A stretch of DNA of 64,000 bases from Phycisphaerales bacterium (GTDB lineage: Bacteria; Planctomycetota; Phycisphaerae; Phycisphaerales; SM1A02). The DNA lies in the NCBI GenBank assembly GCA_029245245.1, contig JAQWPT010000023.1:1-64000 (forward strand), given 5' to 3'. Position numbers and translations under genes: made by a program. The notes beneath the pieces are model-generated. The model was not told where the DNA came from. It saw nothing but the letters and a program-made list of their open reading frames with translations, and made no database searches. The stretch's first letter is position 1. The number at the start of each line of letters is the position of its first letter. Below are positions 24,248 through 33,732 of the stretch, piece by piece.

Positions 24248-26284
24248 ATGCACATTTCAATGATGATCACGTCGCTGCTGATGCCCAGCACCCTTGCTCT
24301 GGGCTGGGTGCCGCATGAGCCCTTGCCATCAGGCAACACCCGATCCTCAACACTCGTGTTTCAGGACGGTCTTTCCGGGTACCAGGGCACGGTCGACACC
24401 TTCATCGAAACAGGCGATCCACTGAGTCAAAACGGTGCACTTGAAGAGTTGATCTGTGATACCGACGAGCCCGATGGAACGGGGAATGACAATTATGTTC
24501 TGCTTCGATTTGAAGATCTCTTCGGGGCTGAACCGGGACGAATCCCGCTGGATGCCGGAATCGTATCGGCGACATTCTCCTTCGAAGTGCTGACGGGCTT
24601 CAACGGTGGGCCATTCCAGGAGGTTGCAGTCGACTGGAATGAGGACACGACCTGGTCCACGTTCGGCCCGACACCGGGGGTGCAATCCAGTGATCGACTT
24701 TCAACCTTGATCGGTCAGGTCTGGCTTGGCAACGGGAATGGAACGCTGGCTCCACGCGAGGTCAATGTCCGGGAGAGCATCGTGCGATGGCAGGCGGATC
24801 CATCTTCGAACCGAGGATGGATTCTGCAGGCGTACGGGGCGCCGAGTTATGGAGAAATCCTGTCGAGTGAATATCAGGCGGACCCGCTCCTTCGACCCCG
24901 ACTGACGGTGGTCGTCAATGAAAGCGGTCAGCCAGTCCTGATTCGGAGAGCCTACGTGCAGAATCCGACGCCCACGTCAATCACGATCATGTGGCAGACG
25001 GACCTGGCCTGCAGCAGTCGTGTCACGGCTGGCACAGCACCCGGTGAAGAGACCTTCGAGGTCGTCGACCCTGCGTTGGTGCGGAATCACGAGGTGGAGA
25101 TCACTGGGCTGCAGCCGGGGCAGGTGTACTACTACACCATCGGTACATCCACCGAGGTCATGGATGGTGGTGATGAAGAAGCGTTCTTCAGGACATCGCC
25201 CGTCATCGGCGAGCCATCGCCTTGCACCATCTGGGCATTCGGTGATGCCGGCAGGAACAGCCAGGGGCAATACGACGTGCGGGACACGATGATCGAGTAC
25301 CTCGGTGGCGAGTCGCCCGACATCATCCTGAACCTCGGAGATGTCGCGTACAACTTCTGCTCCGATGGCGACCTCACATCCAACATGTTTTCCGTGTACC
25401 AGGACGTGTTGAGGCGTGTGCCGATGTTGCCGACAACAGGATCGCACGAACAGCAGAACAACAACGTGTATGCCGGCCTCGGGCCGTACTTCGATGCCTT
25501 CAGCCTGCCCGCATCAGGTGGGAGCGGAGGGCATCCACCTGGCAGGGAGGCGTATTTCGCATTCAATCATGGTGATGTACACGTCATCTGCCTGACGGCC
25601 CTCGTTACCGTCTCACCGACATCACAGATGGTCCAGTGGTTGCATGATGATCTGGCGACAGCAGGGGCGGGCTGGGTCATCGTCTACTTCAACCATGGCC
25701 CGTACTCGGCCGGTCCGCACGATTCTAATCTTGACAGCAAGATGACCTCGATGCGGGAGGTCGTGATGCCGGTACTTGAGGAGTACGGAGTGGATCTCGT
25801 GCTTTCCGGCTATTCGCACAACTATGAGCGGTCGTATCTCATTGATGGAGCCTATGACACTCCGACGACGGCAGCCGGACATGTCGTCGATTCCGGTGAT
25901 GGCCATCCATCAGGTGATGGAGCCTATGAAAAAGGCATCGGGATGGTGCCGCATGATGGAACGGTGTGCGTCGTCGCCGGCCATGGAGCCGGGGGTGGCT
26001 CCAGCAATACGCACCCACTCATGGGGTTTTCGACTTCAGGCCCCGGTTCCTGCCTGATCCGTATCGAGGACAACGTGCTCGAGTTCATCAATCTCCAGGC
26101 AACGGGAGAAATCACGGACGAGTTCGTCATCGTGAAGAAAGAGCAACTTGATTGCATCGGCGATTACACGCTTGATTCGCAGGTTGATGTCGATGATCTG
26201 CTTGCCGTCATTGCCGGCTGGGGCAATCCGCACGATGTCGATGATCTACTGGACGTGATCGCCGGATGGGGGGCCTGCCAGTGA
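24248..26284 (+). CDS. Purple-acid-phosphatase-like metallophosphoesterase with altered second metal site, DNRLRE-like and dockerin domains
   Basis: 678 residues from ATG 24248. A short signal is followed by a DNRLRE/CBM-like beta domain (residues 35-220, VFQDGLSGYQGTVDTFIETG), an Fn3-like PAP N-domain (230-315) and the phosphoesterase (325-615). Metal motifs are GDAG (332-335), GDVAY (364-368), GSHE (398-401, usually GNHE), FNHGPYS (His493) and GYSHNYERS (521-529, usually GHxHxYER). The first-metal ligands Asp333, Asp365, Tyr368 and His524 remain. The Asn and one His of the second site have become Ser399 and Tyr522. A dockerin (GDYTLDSQVDVDDLLAVIAG plus a half) ends the chain. The last codons overlap the next gene. 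Extracellular phosphatase activity is uncertain given the ligand changes. Confidence 0.85.
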   Translation: MHISMMITSLLMPSTLALGWVPHEPLPSGNTRSSTLVFQDGLSGYQGTVDTFIETGDPLSQNGALEELICDTDEPDGTGNDNYVLLRFEDLFGAEPGRIPLDAGIVSATFSFEVLTGFNGGPFQEVAVDWNEDTTWSTFGPTPGVQSSDRLSTLIGQVWLGNGNGTLAPREVNVRESIVRWQADPSSNRGWILQAYGAPSYGEILSSEYQADPLLRPRLTVVVNESGQPVLIRRAYVQNPTPTSITIMWQTDLACSSRVTAGTAPGEETFEVVDPALVRNHEVEITGLQPGQVYYYTIGTSTEVMDGGDEEAFFRTSPVIGEPSPCTIWAFGDAGRNSQGQYDVRDTMIEYLGGESPDIILNLGDVAYNFCSDGDLTSNMFSVYQDVLRRVPMLPTTGSHEQQNNNVYAGLGPYFDAFSLPASGGSGGHPPGREAYFAFNHGDVHVICLTALVTVSPTSQMVQWLHDDLATAGAGWVIVYFNHGPYSAGPHDSNLDSKMTSMREVVMPVLEEYGVDLVLSGYSHNYERSYLIDGAYDTPTTAAGHVVDSGDGHPSGDGAYEKGIGMVPHDGTVCVVAGHGAGGGSSNTHPLMGFSTSGPGSCLIRIEDNVLEFINLQATGEITDEFVIVKKEQLDCIGDYTLDSQVDVDDLLAVIAGWGNPHDVDDLLDVIAGWGACQ

Positions 26285-27612
26285 ACCTGCTCCTTGCGAT
26301 TCCAGTGTTGGCGATGGGCGGTGGTGCGTACGATGGTCTCACGCTCTACAACACGATCCAGGGAACACAGACTGACCGCACGGTGTTGGTCGACAATACC
26401 GGCACCATCGTGCATCAGTGGAACTGCGTCGATACGGTTGCAAGTACGCCATACCTGTTTCCCGGTGGTGAACTTCTTCGTCCTTGCAGGGTCAGTGGTA
26501 CCCCGGCCATGAATGGCGCGGCGTGGGGTGGTCGGATCCAGCGGCTCGACATCGATGGCGGAGTGCTGTGGGAGTACATCTTCTCCGACGAGAACAATCA
26601 GCAGCACCATGATGTCTGCACCATGCCCAACGGCAACGTGTTGTTGGTGGCCTGGGAGCGCAAGACGCAGGTGGAAGGCCTTGCCGCTGGTCGCCAGAAT
26701 CTCCAGGGAGACATCTGGCCGACCCAGATCGTCGAGGTGGAACCGACGGGAACCTCCGGCGGTGAGATCGTCTGGGAGTGGCACATCTGGGACCACCTGG
26801 TGCAGGACGTGAATCCTGCACTGCCCAACCATGGCGTGGTTTCCGAGCACCCTGGTCGCATGGACATCAACAAGGGCAACATCAATCCCAACAGCAATGG
26901 CGACTGGATCCACGTCAATGCGCTGGACTACCATCCGGAACTCGACCAGATCGTCTTCAGTTCCAACAGCCTCGACGAGATCTACATCATCGATCACGGC
27001 ATCACGACCGAGGAAGCGGCCGGTCCTGCTGGCGACTTTCTCTATCGCTGGGGCAATCCCGCAAACTATGAGCGCCCCGGGGACCACGTGCTCTGGAACG
27101 TGCATGGTGTCAACTGGATCGATCCCGGAACACCCGGAGCCGAGGATCTCATCCTGTTCAACAACGGCAACGACGACAACTCATCGGATCTCATTCAGTT
27201 CACGCCACCACTGCGTGCTGACGGGACCTACGACATCACCGCTGGCCAGCCCTACGAGCCACTGCCCGGCGACTACACCTTCTTTTACGAGTCCTCCGAC
27301 TTTCATGGCGACCACCTCTGTGGGGTCTACAAGCTTCCCAACGGAAACACGATCGCCACCGACGGGCCCAATCGCGAGATCCGAGAACTTGATGCCAACG
27401 GACAGGTGGTGTGGCAGTTCATCACTCCCCAGCGTGTCATGCGTGCAAACAAGTACCCACTGGACATTCTCGATCCGCCGTGCACGGGTGATCTCAACGG
27501 GGATGGCACGGTGGGAGTCGATGATCTACTGGCTGTGATCGCGGCGTGGGGCAGTCCCTACACCGTGGATGATCTGCTGCTGGTCATTCAATCCTGGGGG
27601 GAGTGCTCCTGA
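26281..27612 (+). CDS. Arylsulfotransferase (ASST)-like propeller protein with C-terminal dockerin
   Basis: 443 residues. The GTG at 26281 overlaps the TGA of the preceding gene (GTGA), with a GGATGGGGGG tract upstream, so translation is probably coupled; an ATG at 26266 is an alternative. After a short signal (MNLLLAIPVLAMGGGA) comes a beta-propeller of the aryl-sulfate sulfotransferase family: GTIVHQWNC, QQHHDVCTMPNGNVLLVAWE, DWIHVNALDYHPELDQIVFS, HGVNWIDPG, YKLPNGNTIATDGPNREIRE. The His residues of the active-site face are present. A dockerin closes it (GDLNGDGTVGVDDLLAVIAA). ASST enzymes move sulfate between phenolic compounds; the acceptor here is unknown. Confidence 0.85.
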   Translation: MNLLLAIPVLAMGGGAYDGLTLYNTIQGTQTDRTVLVDNTGTIVHQWNCVDTVASTPYLFPGGELLRPCRVSGTPAMNGAAWGGRIQRLDIDGGVLWEYIFSDENNQQHHDVCTMPNGNVLLVAWERKTQVEGLAAGRQNLQGDIWPTQIVEVEPTGTSGGEIVWEWHIWDHLVQDVNPALPNHGVVSEHPGRMDINKGNINPNSNGDWIHVNALDYHPELDQIVFSSNSLDEIYIIDHGITTEEAAGPAGDFLYRWGNPANYERPGDHVLWNVHGVNWIDPGTPGAEDLILFNNGNDDNSSDLIQFTPPLRADGTYDITAGQPYEPLPGDYTFFYESSDFHGDHLCGVYKLPNGNTIATDGPNREIRELDANGQVVWQFITPQRVMRANKYPLDILDPPCTGDLNGDGTVGVDDLLAVIAAWGSPYTVDDLLLVIQSWGECS

Positions 27613-27718
27613 AGCCTCAAGGGCTGATTTCCGGGGCACAGTTTCATTTCGGCGGGTTTCATCTTGACTGCTGGAAACGGGCTGATTCAATGAAGTCTGG
27701 TTTCGAAGAGGAGATGCA

Positions 27719-29518
27719 ATGCGACTGATTGGATCCATATTCGTGTCGTGCATGCTGGCGGGCACCGGCTGGGCTGCAACCATCAATGTGCCGGGCGATC
27801 ACCCGACCATCCAGGATGCCGTTGATGCAGCGGTGGCTGGGGACGAAGTCGTCGTTGCTCCCGGGAACTGGACCGGTTCCGGGGACAGTGTCATCGATCT
27901 GCTCGGCAAGTCGATCACGGTTCGCTCCAGCAATGGCCCCGGTACAACCATCATCGATGGGCAGGGAGCCCGACGTGGTGTGTCCTTCTCTGGTGGCGAA
28001 ACGGCTGACACGGTACTCAAGGGGTTCACCATCACCAATGGTCTGGGGACGGGATCGTTCTTCGAGGGCGGAGGCATCCTGTGCGCTGCGAACACCTCGC
28101 CCACCATCGTCGACTGCACCGTCACCGGCAACCTGGCCTGGCGAGGCTCAGGCATGATGATCCGCGGCAGTGCGAGTATTACCGGCTGCCAGATCACGGG
28201 CAACAATACCCATGACAACACCTCACCCAACAGTTACGGCGGGGGCATCTACTGCCTTGGCGAGGCAGTGATCACAAACTGTGACATCAGCGACAACGGG
28301 AGTTACTGGGGAGCGGGTGTCACCCTCCAGGACTGCGATGCCCAGTTGGTCGACTGCACGATTTCAGGCAACAGCGCCGTACAGGGGGGTGCTGTGTATG
28401 TGCGGAACCAGTCGCCGGTCATCAGTGGGTGCAGCCTGCACGGCAACAACGCTGAGTACGGCGGTGCGACCTACCTGTTCACCGACAGCAGTCCGAGTTT
28501 TCTTGACTGCTCCATCCACTCCAATACCGCCTCGGGATTCGCCGGTGCGGTGGCGGCCTATCTCCACGGGGCTGCGATCTTCGACAACTGCAGCATCAGC
28601 AGCAACAGCAGTGCTGGCATTGGTGGTGGTTTCTGGATCTATGGTTCCAGTGCCAACATGGAGATCACCAACTGCGCCATCACGTCCAACGCATGCATCG
28701 GCACCGGGGGCGCGTTCTACAGTGATCTCGGCCTGATCACGATGACGGGCACCCTGGTCTGTGACAACACGCTGGATCAACTGGACGGTCCCTGGACCGA
28801 CGGTGGCGGGAACGACATCACGGAGTTCTGCGTGGTGGGCGCCTGTTGTGACGGTCTCGATTGCAGTCTCCTGACCCAGGTCGAGTGCGATGCCATCGCC
28901 GGCAGCACCTGGCTGGGCGATGGCTCGATCTGCGATGACTGTCTTTCCATCCAGGAGGGAGCCTGCTGCCTGGTGGAGGGATTGCGTGCCGGTGCCTGCG
29001 TGATCGCCGACCCGGTGTCCTGCGAAGATCTTGATGGTGACTGGCAGGGGGCCGATACCGATTGCACCGCCTGCATCCCACCACCGCAGTCCGGCGCATG
29101 CTGTCTCATTGGTGGCTGTATCCAGTTGTGGCAGGATGAATGCCTGGCCATCGGAGGGAATTGGCTCGGTGACAATACGGGGTGCGACACGTGCCCCGAA
29201 CCCGGTGCCTGCTGCCTGTCGACAGGGTGCCTGCAGAGTTGGGAACAGGACTGCATCGCGGCCGGTGGCGACTGGTACGTCGGCGGTGTGTGCGATGACT
29301 GTCCGCCTCCACCGGAACCTGGAACCTGTTGTCTCGGATGCGAGCTCTGCCTGGTGATGTCGATCGACGATTGCGACGGGGCCGGCGGCCAATGGCTGGG
29401 CGTCGGAGGTGATTGTGCCGACTGTCCGCCGCCGTGCATCGGTGATACCAATGGCGACGAGGTCGTCGACATCCTGGATCTGATGAATGTGATCGGCTAC
29501 TGGGGCCCATGCCCCTGA
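27719..29518 (+). CDS. Secreted beta-helix protein with GACC repeats and C-terminal dockerin
   Basis: 599 residues; ATG 27719 follows GAGGAGATGCA, with a signal MRLIGSIFVSCMLAGTGWAA. Residues 20-370 are a right-handed parallel beta-helix (INVPGDHPTIQDAVDAAVAG, GGGIYCLGEAVITNCDISDN, GGAVYVRNQSPVISGCSLHG). Residues 375-570 are five GACC Cys repeats (GACCDGLDCS, GACCLVEGLR, GACCLIGGCI, GACCLSTGCL, GTCCLGCELC). One dockerin half ends the protein (GDTNGDEVVDILDLMNVIGY). It combines the beta-helix of the gene at 19178 with the repeats of the gene at 9282. It may be an adhesin or a polysaccharide-binding protein. Confidence 0.87.
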   Translation: MRLIGSIFVSCMLAGTGWAATINVPGDHPTIQDAVDAAVAGDEVVVAPGNWTGSGDSVIDLLGKSITVRSSNGPGTTIIDGQGARRGVSFSGGETADTVLKGFTITNGLGTGSFFEGGGILCAANTSPTIVDCTVTGNLAWRGSGMMIRGSASITGCQITGNNTHDNTSPNSYGGGIYCLGEAVITNCDISDNGSYWGAGVTLQDCDAQLVDCTISGNSAVQGGAVYVRNQSPVISGCSLHGNNAEYGGATYLFTDSSPSFLDCSIHSNTASGFAGAVAAYLHGAAIFDNCSISSNSSAGIGGGFWIYGSSANMEITNCAITSNACIGTGGAFYSDLGLITMTGTLVCDNTLDQLDGPWTDGGGNDITEFCVVGACCDGLDCSLLTQVECDAIAGSTWLGDGSICDDCLSIQEGACCLVEGLRAGACVIADPVSCEDLDGDWQGADTDCTACIPPPQSGACCLIGGCIQLWQDECLAIGGNWLGDNTGCDTCPEPGACCLSTGCLQSWEQDCIAAGGDWYVGGVCDDCPPPPEPGTCCLGCELCLVMSIDDCDGAGGQWLGVGGDCADCPPPCIGDTNGDEVVDILDLMNVIGYWGPCP

Positions 29519-29526
29519 CGCGTGGC

Positions 29527-32127
29527 CTACTTCGAGTGCAGGGTCAGGGCGAGTTCGCCATCTCCATCGATGGCTTCCGCCCAGTGCATGCACAGGCCAT
29601 CGAGTTCCCTGAACTCACCCATGCGTTCAAGGGCTGCCGCGGCTGCAGTGCGATCCCCGGCTGAGACCGCCGACTGGAATGCGACGGCAGCTGCGAGGGC
29701 TTCGTCGGCGAATGAATCGTCCACGAGGGTGTGCAGCATCGTGGGCGTACTGCGGCCCACCACGATGACCGGGCCGATGGGAAGCGTCCGGATCGCATCA
29801 CCTGCCTGCCGCTTCGTTTCTTCATCAATCAGCACGTTCGTCGCAAAGGCCTTGTTGGCACCCTCGATGCGGGATGCGATGTTGACCGTGTCGCCGATGG
29901 CCGTGTAGTCGTTGAGCTCCGGTGGCGCGCCGCAGTCACCGACGATCGCCTCACCGGTGGCGATGCCGAGGCGGACGTCCAGGTCGGTGTCCGGCAGCTC
30001 ATGAATCGCCTTGGCGCAGGCGGCGGCGGCGATGCAGGCCCGGGTGGCCTGGTCCGGCTGCACTTCGAACGCTGACCAGAAGGCCATGAGGCCATCGCCG
30101 AGAAACTTGTTGACATAGCCGTCCTGCTCGACGATGTGTCCGGCAAGGGCAGACAGGGAGCGGTTGGCCAGCGCGACAGCCTCAGCGCTGTCGAGGCGTT
30201 CACTGATGGTGGTGAAGCCGGCCAGGTCGGCAAAGAGCACCGTGATCTCACGCCGCACCCCGCCCATGCTCAGGGCGGAAGGCTGCTCGATGAGGGTATC
30301 GACGAGTCGATCGGAAACCCGTGCCTTGAACTGGCGGGTGATCCGTGACTTGTCCCGCTGGATGAGGATGGCGCTGGTACTCGTACACGCGATCCAGGTG
30401 CCCAGCCCGCTTGCCGTGGGAGCGGCGATCGGGACGAAGAGATCCCACCATGCGAACGACATGAATGACGCAATGAGAATGTAGACCGCTACGAGCAACA
30501 GGCTGCAGGCGGTGGCTACCCACGGCGTCGTGGTACTCACCAGGAGCACGACGGCGATGCCCATCAGGATGACGAGGATGATGCTCCAGCCGGTAGCGTA
30601 GCCGTAGGCATGCCCGGTGAGCAGCATGTTCGCAGTCGCCGCGTGCACGACAACGCCCGGGGTCCGTGCACCGGCCACCGTCGGGACGAAGTCCGCGATC
30701 GAACCCGTTGCGCTCCAGCCGACGAAGACGAGGCGGTCATTCACCAGTGCGGCAAGAGCGGCTTCCAGGTCGGTGATCTCCTCGTCACTTGCGGCGATGG
30801 CATCGACGAGGTTCTTCCAGATGGCCAGGGCCTGGGCGTGGGCCAGGGAATCCTCGTCGGTGAAGACACTCGGCAGGTTCGTGTCCGAATCCAGTTCACC
30901 GAGCGTGAAGTCGTACTCGTCGGCAATCTCGGCCTGCATCGCGTCCGAGAGAGGATCGCTCACGACCAGTTCGGCATCCTGGCGCAACACCCGCAGGAGT
31001 TCCTCGCTCAGGACGGCGAGGGCTTCCAGGTTCTCGGCCTGCATCGCCCGACCCCGTACCAGTTCGGCGATCGTTCCGATCGAGAGGTGGCCGGTGCCTG
31101 CCGGGTCGTCGGCATCCTGGCGAAGCAGGTGCGTCCAGCCGGTACCGTGCTCGGTCACGGGCCAGGCGATGGGAAGACCACCTTCGTGCATGGGAAGGGT
31201 GGTACCGCCGGGGATCTCGAGGACCGGGTCGATCCGTGCAAAGGCACCGGCGTGCCGGGCATCGTGTCCCATGTAGTGCAGTGCGGCGGCGGCACCGAGC
31301 GAGGTCACGGCGCCGCTCCTTGAAGACTGGACGGGTTCGATCGTTCGAACCACGCCGTCGCTGTCGCGTCGTGAGATGTGCACGTAGCCGAGTCCACCGG
31401 CCCGCTCGACCAGTTGCGACATGGGCAGTCGATCCATGGCGGAACCCACCGAGCGATTCGTGGCATCGAGCAATCCGCGTTCGATGGCGATGGCCTCGGA
31501 CCGTTTTTGCTGCCGATAGGCGGCCTGCAGGGCCTGCTCGGCGATCCCATGGGATTCCAGTTCCGGGTTGGACCAGAGTACGGATCGCTTGACGGCAAGT
31601 TCATTGTTCGAGAACGCGCCTCGATTCGCGGCATCAAGCGTCGTGGCTTCTTCGGGTTCAAGGTTGATGTTGCTCGCCAGCAGCGTCTCCACACGAACAA
31701 GGCCATTCAGAGTTCCACCGGCCTCCAGCCATCGCTGTTCAAGGCCGTCATCCTGGTGCAGCAGTCCAAGCACGGTGTCGCTGTCGATCGCTCGGGCCAG
31801 TGCGGCATCTCCTGCGGGATCAAGCCCCGGTTCCGTGAGGTCCAGGTCGATGGCGATGGTGCGGGCGCCGGCTCGTCGAAGTTCCTCGATGCATCCGGCG
31901 ATCAGGGTGCGTGGCCATGGCCACCTGCCGATGCGCTGCAGGGCGCCATCGTCGATGTCCACGTGGACAATGGCGGTGGTCATGGGAACGGGGTCGCGGG
32001 AGACGTGCTGCTGTTGCAGGTCCCGGATCCGGGCCTCGATCGGGTTGAAGAGGCCGAGCAGGTAGAGAAGGATCACCACGAGGACCGAGAGGATGCCGAC
32101 CTGCTGTACCAGCCCACGATGCTTCAT
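29527..32127 (-). CDS. CHASE2-domain class III adenylate cyclase
   Basis: 866 residues from ATG 32127. One N-terminal membrane span (residues 9-29), an extracytoplasmic CHASE2 sensor domain (about 45-505, with IAIDLDLTEPG and GARTPGVVVHAATANMLLTG), three more spans (510-590), then a cyclase homology domain. The cyclase has metal Asp634 in FADLAGF and Asp678 in KFLGDGLMAFW. The adenine-specifying pair looks like Lys674 and Thr742 (YTAIGDTVN), the class IIIb pattern. Asn749 and Arg753 for catalysis are also present. It should make cAMP from ATP in response to an envelope signal. It is the last gene of a leftward set with FecR, lipoprotein and porin genes; the gap to the FecR gene is 52 bases. 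Confidence 0.92.
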   Translation of the reverse strand: MKHRGLVQQVGILSVLVVILLYLLGLFNPIEARIRDLQQQHVSRDPVPMTTAIVHVDIDDGALQRIGRWPWPRTLIAGCIEELRRAGARTIAIDLDLTEPGLDPAGDAALARAIDSDTVLGLLHQDDGLEQRWLEAGGTLNGLVRVETLLASNINLEPEEATTLDAANRGAFSNNELAVKRSVLWSNPELESHGIAEQALQAAYRQQKRSEAIAIERGLLDATNRSVGSAMDRLPMSQLVERAGGLGYVHISRRDSDGVVRTIEPVQSSRSGAVTSLGAAAALHYMGHDARHAGAFARIDPVLEIPGGTTLPMHEGGLPIAWPVTEHGTGWTHLLRQDADDPAGTGHLSIGTIAELVRGRAMQAENLEALAVLSEELLRVLRQDAELVVSDPLSDAMQAEIADEYDFTLGELDSDTNLPSVFTDEDSLAHAQALAIWKNLVDAIAASDEEITDLEAALAALVNDRLVFVGWSATGSIADFVPTVAGARTPGVVVHAATANMLLTGHAYGYATGWSIILVILMGIAVVLLVSTTTPWVATACSLLLVAVYILIASFMSFAWWDLFVPIAAPTASGLGTWIACTSTSAILIQRDKSRITRQFKARVSDRLVDTLIEQPSALSMGGVRREITVLFADLAGFTTISERLDSAEAVALANRSLSALAGHIVEQDGYVNKFLGDGLMAFWSAFEVQPDQATRACIAAAACAKAIHELPDTDLDVRLGIATGEAIVGDCGAPPELNDYTAIGDTVNIASRIEGANKAFATNVLIDEETKRQAGDAIRTLPIGPVIVVGRSTPTMLHTLVDDSFADEALAAAVAFQSAVSAGDRTAAAAALERMGEFRELDGLCMHWAEAIDGDGELALTLHSK

Positions 32128-32179
32128 GTGAGCAGTCTACGTTGTCAGTGGATGCGAGTGGGCTGGCGGGAGCCCCGGG

Positions 32180-33721
32180 TCATGGTGTGATTTCACCACC
32201 ACCGCCATCCTGTCCGTCCCCGTAGTTCTGCATGAGGTAGTCGAAGTAGGAATTTGGTTCCAGCGGACCATCGAAGAATGCCTCGTACATGGCCTGGCTG
32301 TAGCATTCTCGGCAGATCTGGATCTTGATGTCGTCGCCGGCGAATGTCGAGCGACAGAATGTGTCCACGATGGTCAGGATGAGTCGCAGGTCTTCGGGAC
32401 TTGCATCTTCTTCCCCGTGGTTGTCGCCGAAGGCGATGATCAGGTCCATTGTTCCGTTGATGGCCGTGGGATCGTAGTAATCAAGCCGCTCCAACAGCTT
32501 CTGTTCGAAGAGGTTCGGGATCAGGTACGAACCGGGATACGGAACATTTTCGTGGGTGGAATCGGTCACCAGGTCGAAGTAGATCGCAGCCGCGATCTCG
32601 CCCTTGTACATGTCAGGGATGTCGTTGAACTCGCCGAAGCCGGGAAGTTGCCAGACATCCAGGTACACATCTTCATCGTCCGTGTTGTCTTCCTCGAACT
32701 CGATGTCCTCTTCGATCTCCTCTTCGAGTTCCTCGACGATCTCCTCGATTTCCTCCTGGGTGGTGGCATCAGCCAGTGCCTGGAGGTCCTCGAGGAACTG
32801 CTCCTCGATGTAGCTGGTGATCTCGTCGTTTCGATCTTCCTGCTGGATGGCCAGGTCGATGCGGATGGTCTGGCTGATGGGGTTCGTGGTCGAAAGTGCT
32901 TCGCCAGCGGCGGTGTCGGCGTCGGCGGCATCCTGTTCCTCGGCCTTGTTCGTCGACGGCGGGGGCGCAGTCTCGAGCAGGGCGGCGAGAGTCGGGTTGG
33001 CCTGATCGGTGCTGGAAATCGCGCCACCGGACAGGTAGTAGGCGAGCTTGGTCGCGTAGTAGTGGACCTCGATCGCGTTCATCATGTTCTCGCGAGAACC
33101 GATGATCGACGTGCCGTAGGCATCGCTGCGAACGCCGAAGCCCGTCCCCTTGACGGCCAGTGCTCCGGTGGGGGTGACGACGGAGAAGTCATTGGTCAGG
33201 CCGACGCGATTGACCTTGATGTCGGCCTGTCCCCGGGTGACCTTCACGGCCGTCTCCAGGGTGTCGCCGTTGTGGAGCAGGTTCGGAAGGGTGACGCGCG
33301 AGTTGCTGTCGACGAGAATGGTCGCATTCAGGCCGACGCGGAGCGTCAGGGCGGACTTCAGGCCCGTGCGGATCATCGCCCCGGCCTTCATTTCGTGATC
33401 GACGGCGGCGCCCTGCCACGAGGCATCGGGCCCACTTCGCCACTGGACCTTGCCATGGGTGTACATGACGATGGCATTGAGTTCCTTCGTCTCACCCTCG
33501 GGCAGGGGCGCGACGGCTTCCAGCGCAGTGTCTTCGAGGGAACGGATGCGTTGCCGCACGAAGTCGATGTTCGATGACGGCATCGGCTGCAATGCCGGGG
33601 TGCCGGAGGGTTCGATCTGGCCGGTTTCCTGGGCCATCAGCGGTACCACGGTGACGAAACACACGAGGCAGAGAACGACCGTTGCAAGTCGTGCGGTATT
33701 CAGAGAAAAAAGGCGTGTCAT
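32180..33721 (-). CDS. Secreted FecR-domain protein
   Basis: 513 residues; ATG 33721 follows AAGGGGG 6 bases upstream, with a signal peptide (LATVVLCLVCFVTVVPLMA). The FecR domain spans about residues 75-225: VMYTHGKVQWRSGPDASWQG, GAMIRTGLKSALTLRVG, NSRVTLPN, VVTPTGALAVKGTGFGV. Then come a Thr/Asp-rich linker, a long acidic coiled stretch (EEIEEIVEELEEEIEEDIEF, about residues 300-345) and a C-terminal domain of unknown type with a CxxC (CRECYS). Free-standing FecR proteins often sit beside CHASE2 cyclases. It could present a periplasmic signal to the cyclase, which is inference from the neighbourhood. Confidence 0.87.
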   Translation of the reverse strand: MTRLFSLNTARLATVVLCLVCFVTVVPLMAQETGQIEPSGTPALQPMPSSNIDFVRQRIRSLEDTALEAVAPLPEGETKELNAIVMYTHGKVQWRSGPDASWQGAAVDHEMKAGAMIRTGLKSALTLRVGLNATILVDSNSRVTLPNLLHNGDTLETAVKVTRGQADIKVNRVGLTNDFSVVTPTGALAVKGTGFGVRSDAYGTSIIGSRENMMNAIEVHYYATKLAYYLSGGAISSTDQANPTLAALLETAPPPSTNKAEEQDAADADTAAGEALSTTNPISQTIRIDLAIQQEDRNDEITSYIEEQFLEDLQALADATTQEEIEEIVEELEEEIEEDIEFEEDNTDDEDVYLDVWQLPGFGEFNDIPDMYKGEIAAAIYFDLVTDSTHENVPYPGSYLIPNLFEQKLLERLDYYDPTAINGTMDLIIAFGDNHGEEDASPEDLRLILTIVDTFCRSTFAGDDIKIQICRECYSQAMYEAFFDGPLEPNSYFDYLMQNYGDGQDGGGGEITP

Positions 33722-33732
33722 GATGTCCCCCT

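Noticed and set aside
32417-33577. A 386-codon + strand frame
   Set aside because: It is antisense to the FecR gene, which has a signal peptide, ribosome site and domain matches.
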